Assembly (NCBI GenBank): GCA_002438605.1
Contig: DJPR01000028.1
Location: forward strand, 8,880 to 14,885
Direction: 5' to 3'
From: Ruminococcus sp. UBA6407
Lineage (GTDB): Bacteria; Bacillota; Clostridia; Oscillospirales; Ruminococcaceae
DNA length: 6,006 bases
In this document: piece by piece, positions 1 to 5,929 of the stretch
Position numbering within the stretch: the first letter of the stretch is position 1
Layout: every line of letters starts with the position of its first letter
Program-made: the position numbers and the translations under genes
Notes under the pieces: generated by a model
The model's database searches: none
The model's input: the letters and a program-made list of their open reading frames with translations, nothing else
What the model was told of the DNA's origin: nothing

Positions 1-115
1 AGGGTGTGGGACAGAGTCCCACTTTAGCCTTTAGACGCTCCGCAAAGGGTGAATTAAAATCAGTCCTTTGGACTGATTTTAAGAGGGAACGCCCTGCAAG
101 AGAGGGCGTTCCCTT
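1..115. repeat. Cluster of back-to-back hairpin repeats downstream of the purine cluster
   Basis: Seen directly: three perfect inverted repeats and one weaker one lie almost end to end. Arms 6-11 and 17-22 (GTGGGA/TCCCAC) enclose a 5-nt loop. CCTTT at 28-32 faces AAAGG at 44-48. Arms 54-66 and 70-82 form a 13-bp stem with a 3-nt loop. Arms 84-95 and 103-114 form a 12-bp stem with a 7-nt loop, rich in G and C compared with its surroundings. No credible coding frame is visible. Such dense modular hairpins between genes are typical of dispersed non-coding repeat families. That it is such a family, and that more copies exist elsewhere in the genome, is inference. The 54-82 stem has an A-run before it and a T-run after it on both strands, so it could also act as a two-way transcription terminator for the minus-strand cluster. 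Confidence 0.6.
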
Positions 116-141
116 GCTTTGTTTAATTTTCTCAATGCTCT

Positions 142-175
142 AATTGGGCGACTTAATGTCGCCCAATTTTATTTT
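142..175 (+). terminator. Rho-independent terminator for plus-strand transcription
   Basis: An 11-bp perfect stem (142-152 with 158-168, core TTGGGCGAC/GTCGCCCAA) with a 5-nt loop is followed on the plus strand by TTTTATTTTG. This is the standard intrinsic terminator layout. Read on the minus strand, the stem is followed by AGAGCATTG without a T-run, so it is a poor terminator for the purine cluster. It therefore suggests a plus-strand transcript entering from the left of the window, converging on the cluster. That upstream gene is not visible here. Confidence 0.55.
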
Positions 176-220
176 GTACACTATTCAAGCAAAAATGCAG
201 ATGCTTTTTAAGGCAAATTA

Positions 221-838
221 TTAATCAAAAAACGAACTCCGATATTCCTTTACGGTTGCTTTATCGCCCTTGCAGTCAATATCAAGAACTTCCTTGCTTA
301 TCAAGCGTATTATTGACACAAACATGAAAATATAAGAAATTGCATTTATCAATATACTGAAATATATCCTTATTCTAAGAATATTTCCAAACATTCCTGC
401 AAGCATAATTGAAACAGATATAATAACTACAACTTCAAGCTGTGTTTGTGAAGGATCAAGTGATAAAAATGAAAAACATACGGCTGCTGATATAATTGAA
501 TGAACAATAGCAAGCGGCAAAGAGTATGGTTCATAAAAATCAAGTTTAAATGAATTAAGCTCTAAGACCATGAATACAAGCTCCATAAGAATATATATAC
601 TGAAGCTTACTTTCATAATCCTTCTGTGCCGTACAACGTGACACAGCTCAACTATCATAACAATCATGAAGAAAAATCCCATTGCTTCTGATGTATACGC
701 CAATGCTTCAATCCATACAACTACGGTATTTTTGTCACCGTATGCTGCATAATAAAACAAGCATATAAGACTGAATAAAACAAAAAAGCAATTGCCGATT
801 AATCCGTATTTAAAGCAGCTCGGCAGTCTGTCATGCAT
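221..838 (-). CDS. Unrecognised integral membrane protein, about six transmembrane segments
   Basis: I do not recognise the family. The 205-residue protein is strongly hydrophobic. Likely membrane segments are at about residues 11-32, 42-68, 77-97, 107-127, 133-153 and 157-180. A basic RHRR loop after the second segment and a charged C-terminal tail (about 181-205, ending SSFFD) point to a cytoplasmic C-terminus. There are no catalytic motifs, no signal peptide and no soluble domain. The arrangement resembles the membrane sensor parts of some Clostridia signalling proteins but without an attached output domain; that comparison is loose. The ATG start is chosen because AAGAGG lies 6 bases before it; this ribosome binding site abuts the purD stop codon (the genes are 10 bases apart), so it is very likely co-transcribed and perhaps translationally coupled with purD. 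It is the last gene of the cluster. Confidence 0.75.
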   Translation of the reverse strand: MHDRLPSCFKYGLIGNCFFVLFSLICLFYYAAYGDKNTVVVWIEALAYTSEAMGFFFMIVMIVELCHVVRHRRIMKVSFSIYILMELVFMVLELNSFKLDFYEPYSLPLAIVHSIISAAVCFSFLSLDPSQTQLEVVVIISVSIMLAGMFGNILRIRIYFSILINAISYIFMFVSIIRLISKEVLDIDCKGDKATVKEYRSSFFD

Positions 839-848
839 AATTTACCTC

Positions 849-2135
849 TTAGTTAAGAGCCTTTAATGCTCTTTGACCAATGTCTTTTCTGTAATGAGCA
901 TTTTCAAAGCTGATTTTGCTTACTCCTGCATAAGCTTTATCCAATGCTGACTGTAAATTCTCCGCATTTGCTGTTACACCTATAACACGTCCGCCGTTTG
1001 TAAGAAACTTTCCGTCATCTGAAAGCTTAGTGCCTGCATGATATACAAAGCAGCCGTCAATCTGTCCCTTTTCATCAAACCCAAACATTTCTATGCCCTT
1101 TGGATAGCTTTGCGGATATCCTCCGCTTGCCATTACAACACAAGCACAGCTTCCGTCCTTTATGCCGATATTAACCTTATCAAGCTCATGATTGTAAATT
1201 GCTTCAAAAACTTCATATAAATCAGCGTCAAGCATTGGCAGAACTACTTGTGTTTCAGGGTCACCGAATCTACAGTTATACTCGATTACCTTTGGGCCGT
1301 TCGGAGTGAGCATAAGACCGAAATAAAGACAACCCTCAAATGTTCTGCCCTCAGCATTCATTGCATTTACTGTAGGAATAAAAATTTTTTCCATACATTC
1401 CGCAGCAATTTCCTTTGTATAGTATGGGTTTGGCGATACAGTTCCCATACCGCCTGTATTAAGTCCTTCGTCATTGTCATATGCTCTTTTATGATCCATT
1501 GAAGAAATCATCGGAACAATAGTTTTTCCGTCTGTAAATGCAAGAACAGAAACTTCAGGACCCGTAAGAAATTCCTCAACAACAACTCTGCTTCCGCTTT
1601 CTCCGAATTTCTTGTCATTTATCATTGAATTTACAGCATCAACAGCCTCCTGCTCATTCTGAGCAATAATAACGCCCTTTCCTAACGCAAGACCGTCAGC
1701 TTTAATTACAGCAGGATAAATATTCTGTTTTTTGAGATATTCTATAGCTTTTTCACTGTCTGTAAAGACTTCATAAAAAGCTGTCGGAATATTATATTTC
1801 TTCATAAGGTCTTTTGAAAAAACCTTTGAACCCTCTATAATAGCGGCATTTTTCTTAGGTCCAAAAGTCATAAAGCCTTCTTCACGAAGAGCGTCAACCA
1901 TACCGAGAACAAGCGGATCATCAGGAGCAACCACAACCATATCAGGCTTTATTTTCTTTGCAAGAGCAATTACACCGTCTATATCAGTTGCACTCACATC
2001 AAAACATTCTGCATATTTTGATATTCCCCCATTGCCCGGAGTACAGTAAAGCTTACCTATATGCCTGCTTTCTGCAAGCTTCATGATTATAGCATGTTCA
2101 CGTCCGCCGCCGCCGACTACAAGTACATTTTTCAC
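849..2135 (-). CDS. purD: Phosphoribosylamine--glycine ligase (GAR synthetase)
   Basis: PurD catalyses step 2 of purine synthesis: 5-phosphoribosylamine + glycine + ATP gives glycinamide ribonucleotide (GAR), in the cytoplasm. GAR is the substrate of PurN encoded in the same cluster. At 428 residues it is full length for the family. The N-terminal domain opens with the glycine-rich VVGGGGREHA (6-15) and has CTPGNGG (31-37). The ATP-grasp region includes KADGLALGKGV (145-155), EEFLTGPEVS (187-196), DHKRAYDNDEGLNTGGMG (214-231) and the metal/ATP-binding EYNCRFGDPE (285-294). The C-terminal domain ends with the conserved YRKDIG (415-420). The residue before DHKR is Met where Gln is common. Translation starts at GTG, with GGAGG 10 bases upstream at 2146-2150. 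A candidate promoter and palindrome lie just ahead of it, so purD may also be transcribed separately from the upstream genes. Confidence 0.97.
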   Translation of the reverse strand: MKNVLVVGGGGREHAIIMKLAESRHIGKLYCTPGNGGISKYAECFDVSATDIDGVIALAKKIKPDMVVVAPDDPLVLGMVDALREEGFMTFGPKKNAAIIEGSKVFSKDLMKKYNIPTAFYEVFTDSEKAIEYLKKQNIYPAVIKADGLALGKGVIIAQNEQEAVDAVNSMINDKKFGESGSRVVVEEFLTGPEVSVLAFTDGKTIVPMISSMDHKRAYDNDEGLNTGGMGTVSPNPYYTKEIAAECMEKIFIPTVNAMNAEGRTFEGCLYFGLMLTPNGPKVIEYNCRFGDPETQVVLPMLDADLYEVFEAIYNHELDKVNIGIKDGSCACVVMASGGYPQSYPKGIEMFGFDEKGQIDGCFVYHAGTKLSDDGKFLTNGGRVIGVTANAENLQSALDKAYAGVSKISFENAHYRKDIGQRALKALN

Positions 2136-2158
2136 AGAGAAATAACCTCCTATTGCAA

Positions 2159-2173
2159 GCGGATAATATCCGC
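2159..2173. promoter_or_regulatory. 15-bp perfect palindrome, possible operator or mRNA hairpin before purD
   Basis: GCGGATA, one central base, then TATCCGC: two perfect 7-bp arms between the lipoprotein stop codon and the purD ribosome binding site. The symmetry is seen directly. Its odd-centred short form resembles a dimeric repressor site, and it covers the expected start point of the candidate promoter at 2178-2206. In RNA it could form only a small GCGGA/UCCGC hairpin, without a T-run, so it is unlikely to be a terminator. It does not look like the Bacillus PurR box. Regulatory function is inferred. Confidence 0.4.
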
Positions 2174-2177
2174 CGTA

Positions 2178-2206
2178 AATTTATCAGACGAACTTAAATG
2201 AGTCAA
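2178..2206 (-). promoter_or_regulatory. Candidate internal promoter for purD
   Basis: On the minus strand TTGACT (2206-2201; five of six bases match the -35 consensus) is separated by exactly 17 bases from TAAATT (2183-2178; four of six bases match the -10). The -10 is preceded by TGA, giving the TGn extended -10 arrangement; this TGA is also the lipoprotein stop codon. The -35 lies inside the last codons of the lipoprotein gene. A start near 2171 would leave a leader of about 36 bases before the purD GTG. The match is good, but AT-rich DNA yields chance matches. Confidence 0.4.
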
Positions 2207-2750
2207 TTACCTCATTAATATCATCAATAAGTGAATCATAATTTTCAGTTGGAACAGTGGCATTTATGATATAAATTTTATTTTCCTTTTCCGCAATCAT
2301 TTGCAGCAAATACGTTGACACATCAGAAATATTTACGCTTACAAGCAGTTTATAGCAGTCAATACCGTCAAGAGTTGTTTTTTCATTTGTCTTTACCTCA
2401 CAGCCCTCATAGCTGTTTGTATAGCTTGCAACAGTCTGGTCTATAAGCTCCTGAAAAGTAATGTCGCTCGGCATATCTGTAACAGTTACTCCGACAGTTG
2501 TGTCTATCTCCTTGCCGTTTACCTTTTCTTTGTATTTAAAGGTACATTCACTGCTTTCATCATCTTCCGAATGACTCCACTTGCTGTTCGCTGATATTGT
2601 AAATGTATCTCCCTTATATGTATAGCCTGAATTTTTCTGACCTTCTGAAACAGATGTCAGATTACCCTTGCTGTCAGTTTCCTTTTCAGTGCATGAAGCA
2701 AATGTGAAAAGCATGGACGCTGAAAGGAAAAATGCAATTAACTTTTTCAC
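2184..2750 (-). CDS. Small secreted lipoprotein of unknown function
   Basis: The 188-residue product begins with a type II signal peptide: MKK, a hydrophobic stretch to about residue 18, then FASC with the acylated Cys at position 20. It should be anchored on the outer face of the cytoplasmic membrane. After a polar linker (21-42) comes one alpha/beta domain of about 145 residues: YKGDTFTISANSKW near 45-58, a middle TFQELIDQTVASY helix (98-110), DGIDCYKLLVSV (128-139), then a strand around NKIYIINATVP (157-167) and a terminal helix ending DSFKFV. This pattern (G-x-F-x-I...W near the start, 'I..SF' at the end) resembles small PsbP/Mog1-like domains of many Clostridia lipoproteins; this is fold-level inference only. 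The start is GTG, with GGAGG 7 bases upstream at 2758-2762. It lies 15 bases after the transformylase gene, hence is co-transcribed. Its link to purine synthesis is unknown. Confidence 0.85.
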   Translation of the reverse strand: MKKLIAFFLSASMLFTFASCTEKETDSKGNLTSVSEGQKNSGYTYKGDTFTISANSKWSHSEDDESSECTFKYKEKVNGKEIDTTVGVTVTDMPSDITFQELIDQTVASYTNSYEGCEVKTNEKTTLDGIDCYKLLVSVNISDVSTYLLQMIAEKENKIYIINATVPTENYDSLIDDINEVIDSFKFV

Positions 2751-2765
2751 AGCTAAACCTCCGAA

Positions 2766-3944
2766 TTAATGATGGAAAAGTCTTATTCCTGTAAATGCCA
2801 TAGCAATATTGTATTTATTACATGTTTCAATTACGTTGTCATCACGGATAGAACCGCCCGGCTGTGCAATATATGCAACACCGCTTTTCTTTGCTCTTTC
2901 TACGTTATCGCCAAACGGGAAAAATGCATCTGAACCAAGACAAACATCTGTATTTTTAGCAAGCCATTCCTTCTGCTCTTCCTTAGTGAATACAGCAGGC
3001 TTTTCCTTAAAGATGTTTTCCCATGTTCCGTCAGCAAGAACGTCCATATATTCATCAGAAATATAAACGTCAATAGCATTATCTCTGTCAGCACGTCTGA
3101 TATTGTCTACAAACTTGAGGTTAAGTACCTGCGGTGCCTGTCTGAGCCACCAGATATCCGCCTTATTTCCTGCAAGACGTGTACAGTGTATTCTTGACTG
3201 CTGTCCTGCACCGATTCCGATTGCCTGACCGTTCTTTACATAGCATACAGAGTTTGACTGTGTGTATTTCAATGTAATAAGAGCGATAACGAGGTCACGT
3301 TTCTTATCGTCAGGGATATTTTTATTATTTGTAACAACGTTTTCAAGCATCTCATTATCAATTTTAAGTTCATTTCTTCCCTGTTCAAAAGAAATTCCGT
3401 AAACCTGCTTTGTTTCAATTGGTGCAGGAGTATAATTCGGGTCAATCTTTATAATATTGTATGTTCCCTTTCTCTTTGACTTGAGAATTTCAAGTGCTTC
3501 AGGAGTGTAATCAGGAGCAATAATTCCGTCTGAAACTTCACGCTGAATCATTTTTGCTGTACAAGCATCGCAAGTATCGGAAAGAGCAATGAAGTCACCG
3601 TATGATGACATTCTGTCAGCACCTCTTGCTCTTGCATAAGCACAGGCTAAAGGTGAAAGCTCACCCAAATCATCAACGAAATATATTTTCTTTAACGTAT
3701 CTGAAAGAGGCTCACCCACTGCTGCACCTGCCGGAGAAACGTGCTTGAATGATGTTGCAGCACACATACCTGTTGAAGCTTTAAGCTCCTTAACGAGCTG
3801 CCAGCCGTTAAAAGCATCGAGAAGATTGATATATCCCGGCTTTCCGTTTAAAACTTCAATAGGAAGCTCACCGTTTTCAATATATATTCTTGAAGGCTTC
3901 TGATTTGGATTACAGCCATATTTCAACTGCATTTCACTTGACAT
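2766..3944 (-). CDS. purH: Stand-alone AICAR transformylase (C-terminal half of PurH/ATIC, eukaryote-like)
   Basis: It transfers the formyl group of 10-formyl-tetrahydrofolate to AICAR, giving FAICAR, step 9 of purine synthesis. Its 392 residues match only the transformylase part of the usual bifunctional PurH (above 500 residues); the N-terminal MGS-like IMP cyclohydrolase domain is absent and replaced by the separate enzyme encoded just upstream. The catalytic Lys67-His68 sits in SFKHVSPAGAA (65-75). Other conserved blocks are YGCNPNQKP (9-17), ARARGADRMSS (104-114), REVSDGIIAP (135-144), KYTQSNSVCY (226-235), GAGQQSRIHCTRLAG (245-259) and SDAFFPF (338-344), ending in RLFHH. As I recall human ATIC, these blocks and the C-terminus agree better with it than with E. 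coli PurH, which ends RHFRH. The gene is not truncated: its ATG has AAGGAGG 8 bases upstream (3953-3959), in an 18-base gap after the cyclohydrolase gene. Confidence 0.95.
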   Translation of the reverse strand: MSSEMQLKYGCNPNQKPSRIYIENGELPIEVLNGKPGYINLLDAFNGWQLVKELKASTGMCAATSFKHVSPAGAAVGEPLSDTLKKIYFVDDLGELSPLACAYARARGADRMSSYGDFIALSDTCDACTAKMIQREVSDGIIAPDYTPEALEILKSKRKGTYNIIKIDPNYTPAPIETKQVYGISFEQGRNELKIDNEMLENVVTNNKNIPDDKKRDLVIALITLKYTQSNSVCYVKNGQAIGIGAGQQSRIHCTRLAGNKADIWWLRQAPQVLNLKFVDNIRRADRDNAIDVYISDEYMDVLADGTWENIFKEKPAVFTKEEQKEWLAKNTDVCLGSDAFFPFGDNVERAKKSGVAYIAQPGGSIRDDNVIETCNKYNIAMAFTGIRLFHH

Positions 3945-3962
3945 AATTATGTCCTCCTTATA

Positions 3963-4676
3963 TTAATTGTTCTTGTTTACAATTCTGGTTTCTTCAGTAC
4001 CGTCAGCAATATTGATAAATCTTACAAAAAGTGAAACCTTGTTTTCTTCATTAAGATTATCCCATAAAAGATTGGTAAAATCATCAATTTTGTTTGGAAT
4101 ACCGATAAGCTTAGGTTCACCCTCAAAGCTTGGGAGAGGATTTCCGTCACCCATATATGTATGAATGAAATGACCCTCACCATTTATCGAATTATTGTAT
4201 GAGAATGTATATCTCTGACATGAATCAGGATTTCCGTTTGCACTTTTCAGAATAGACATTGCATAATTAAAACCGTTTTCTTCAAGTCTTATAATACCCG
4301 AAATACGAGGTGTATAGTTTGGAGCATCAGGCTCAAATTCTCTTGTTCTGAGAGCCTGCTCAAAAGTATACTGCTTGTCCATAAGCTCATAAATTGTATC
4401 TGTCTGGTCACCGTTTGTAACTATAGTTTTATTTCCAAGAACTCTTACAGGTGAATAAATTATAAGACTCGGATCAACAAGCTTGCTTGGATCAAAAGCC
4501 TCTGTACGAAGTCCCTTGCCGTCTCTTGTAAAAACTCTGTTGCGGCTGTTTTCACTTCTGCCCATAATAAAATAAGCAGTTACAGCTGAAAAACCGTCCT
4601 CAGACTTGCCTATAATTATTCCTCTGCCCGGATAAGAATTGCTGCTAAGCTCCTTAGCTATATCAAGTTTAACCAT
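3963..4676 (-). CDS. purO: IMP cyclohydrolase, PurO-type
   Basis: It closes the ring of FAICAR to IMP, the last step of de novo synthesis. The family (PF07826-type; archaeal PurO is the characterised member, with an Ntn-hydrolase-like fold) is unrelated to the PurH N-terminal domain. Signature blocks seen in the 237 residues are SYPGRGIIIG (14-23), MGRSENSRNRVF (38-49), TNGDQTD (87-93), EPDAPNYTPRISG (115-127) and HTYMGDGNPLPSFEG (172-186). Archaeal PurO is nearer 200 residues; the longer form fits bacterial relatives. The neighbouring transformylase lacks a cyclohydrolase domain, so the context strongly supports this role. The ATG start has GGAGG 7 bases upstream at 4684-4688. The 72-base gap before it is the longest inside the cluster and holds a TATAAT box. 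The function is inferred from family plus neighbour; few bacterial members have been tested. Confidence 0.9.
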   Translation of the reverse strand: MVKLDIAKELSSNSYPGRGIIIGKSEDGFSAVTAYFIMGRSENSRNRVFTRDGKGLRTEAFDPSKLVDPSLIIYSPVRVLGNKTIVTNGDQTDTIYELMDKQYTFEQALRTREFEPDAPNYTPRISGIIRLEENGFNYAMSILKSANGNPDSCQRYTFSYNNSINGEGHFIHTYMGDGNPLPSFEGEPKLIGIPNKIDDFTNLLWDNLNEENKVSLFVRFINIADGTEETRIVNKNN

Positions 4677-4709
4677 GGTGTTACCTCCATTATTTTTTGA
4701 AAATAAATC

Positions 4710-4735
4710 ATTCCCAAACTGATTATACAGGGAAT
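4710..4735 (-). promoter_or_regulatory. Possible -10 box within an inverted repeat upstream of the IMP cyclohydrolase gene
   Basis: On the minus strand a perfect TATAAT (4727-4722) lies 45 bases before the cyclohydrolase ATG, between 6-bp inverted arms ATTCCC and GGGAAT (4730-4735 and 4710-4715). No good -35 is present at 16-18 bases: the sequences there read ATGCTG, GATGCT or TGATGC. It is therefore a weak promoter candidate, or a chance match in an AT-rich gap. If real, it would allow the two final-step enzymes to be expressed apart from purN. Confidence 0.25.
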
Positions 4736-4748
4736 ATAAATTTCAGCA

Positions 4749-5309
4749 TCATTTTAAAATAAATGTATAAAAGCAGTCCGCCGCTATAACTATCAGCAAA
4801 ATTGCGGAGATAATATTAACTGCCTTTTTGCTTGCCCTTGAGAGAATCCAGTCCAGAAACGGCTGGATTACATATAAGAAAATTGTGCCGCCAAGCCCGA
4901 ATCTCAAAGAAGTTGAAAGAGCAATTCTGGCTTGGAAGTTATATTTGTATTCAGCATACGTCTGCCATGGCCATGAGCCTGTAAGCAATTCAAGAATATA
5001 GCTTGCAGCAAGCTCTATTGCTGTAGCAATAACCATACAGCCAAGAAAAATAAGAACAGGCTTTATTATATTAAGCCATTTTATATCCTTTTTGCTCATA
5101 AGCTTTCCAAGGCACAAAATAAAAGTTAAAGCTCCCACTCCATATACTGGACAATACGGTCCAAACAGCACACCCCTGTTTGAAAATCCCCATTTATATA
5201 TAAAAGTTTCAAGTATAACCTCATAGCACCAGCCTAATATGGCATATATCAAAAAACATATAAACAGCTTCTTAACAGGTTGGTTCTGCTTTGTTACACT
5301 CTCGCTCAT
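4749..5309 (-). CDS. Polytopic membrane protein, 'putative ABC transporter permease' family (PF06541-like)
   Basis: The 186-residue protein has about five membrane segments, at roughly residues 14-37, 50-69, 82-108, 131-156 and 163-184. It carries the marks I associate with the PF06541 family (CmpB-like, common in Clostridia): GWCYE (26-30), NRGVLFGPYCPVYG (44-57), an acidic residue in the middle segment (Glu99), and a tryptophan-containing WPWQTYAEYKYNFQARIAL loop (113-131). The family name is only a prediction: there is no ATP-binding subunit or binding protein in the window, and the transported substrate, if any, is unknown. Its ATG overlaps the purN stop as ATGA (5306-5309), implying translational coupling. 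Only a weak AAAGG precedes it (about 11 bases), which fits a start dependent on purN translation. The tight coupling suggests a role linked to purine or folate metabolism, but this is guesswork. Confidence 0.85.
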   Translation of the reverse strand: MSESVTKQNQPVKKLFICFLIYAILGWCYEVILETFIYKWGFSNRGVLFGPYCPVYGVGALTFILCLGKLMSKKDIKWLNIIKPVLIFLGCMVIATAIELAASYILELLTGSWPWQTYAEYKYNFQARIALSTSLRFGLGGTIFLYVIQPFLDWILSRASKKAVNIISAILLIVIAADCFYTFILK

Positions 5310-5929
5310 TTTATATATGCCTTTCCATCTGAGATTTCAATTTTATCCTGACAGAAAAGCGAAACTGCCTGAGGAAGTATTTTCCACTCTGCCTGTTCCA
5401 TTATACGCCTTTGCAGAATTTCAGGTGTATCATCTCTCAAAACCTCAACAGGCTTTTGCAGGATAATTGCTCCTGCATCTGCCTCCTCATTTACAAAATG
5501 GACAGTTGCACCGCTGTATTTTACACCGTATGCCAATGCCGCCTCATGAACTTTAAGTCCATAATAGCCCTCTCCGCAAAATGACGGAATTAATGCAGGA
5601 TGGACATTTATTATTTTGTAAGCATATGCTTTTGTAACGCACTCATCCAAAATAGTCATAAAGCCTGCAAGCACTATAAGGTCTGCTTTTTCCTCATTGA
5701 GTGCATTCAAAATTGCCTGACTGTATGATGTTGCATCTGAATATTCTTTCCTTGGAATGATTCTTGCTGCAATACCATTGTTCTTTGCACGTTCAAGAGC
5801 ATAAGCATTCGGATTTGATGAAATTACACAGGTAATTTTTCCGCCTTGAATAGCTCCTGACTTTTCAGCGTCAATGAGTGCCTGAAGATTAGTTCCTCCG
5901 CCTGAAACCAGCACAATTATATTTTTCAT
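5306..5929 (-). CDS. purN: Phosphoribosylglycinamide formyltransferase (GAR transformylase, folate-dependent)
   Basis: PurN moves the formyl group of 10-formyl-tetrahydrofolate onto GAR to give FGAR, step 3 of purine synthesis, in the cytoplasm. With the chosen start it has 207 residues, about the family norm (E. coli 212). The phosphate-binding loop is VLVSGGGTNLQALID (6-20). The catalytic triad is present as Asn108 and His110 in INVHPALIPSFCG (107-119) and Asp151 in EADAGAIILQ (149-158), corresponding to E. coli Asn106, His108 and Asp144. The substrate-loop block GYYGLKVHEAAL (121-132) is of the Clostridia style. The ATG at 5929 is chosen because GGAGG lies 6 bases upstream (5936-5940) and the protein then begins MKNIIVLVSGGG as in homologues. 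Reading further upstream to a TTG at 5971 would translate the ribosome binding site. Its stop overlaps the next gene by four bases. Confidence 0.97.
   Translation of the reverse strand: MKNIIVLVSGGGTNLQALIDAEKSGAIQGGKITCVISSNPNAYALERAKNNGIAARIIPRKEYSDATSYSQAILNALNEEKADLIVLAGFMTILDECVTKAYAYKIINVHPALIPSFCGEGYYGLKVHEAALAYGVKYSGATVHFVNEEADAGAIILQKPVEVLRDDTPEILQRRIMEQAEWKILPQAVSLFCQDKIEISDGKAYIK

Noticed and set aside
1038..1502. Plus-strand open frames opposite purD
   Set aside because: Antisense shadows of a clear purD gene; no ribosome binding sites and no protein-like composition.
2809..3094. Open frames on the plus strand and in another minus-strand frame within the transformylase gene
   Set aside because: They lie wholly within a conserved coding sequence and show no family features.
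2766..3944. Truncated or frameshifted bifunctional purH
   Set aside because: The start has an ideal ribosome binding site, the transformylase domain is complete, and the upstream gene is an intact unrelated cyclohydrolase.
3967..4164. Plus-strand open frame opposite the IMP cyclohydrolase gene
   Set aside because: Antisense shadow without translation signals.
5239..5466. Plus-strand open frame across the purN/membrane protein junction
   Set aside because: Antisense to two well-supported coupled genes.
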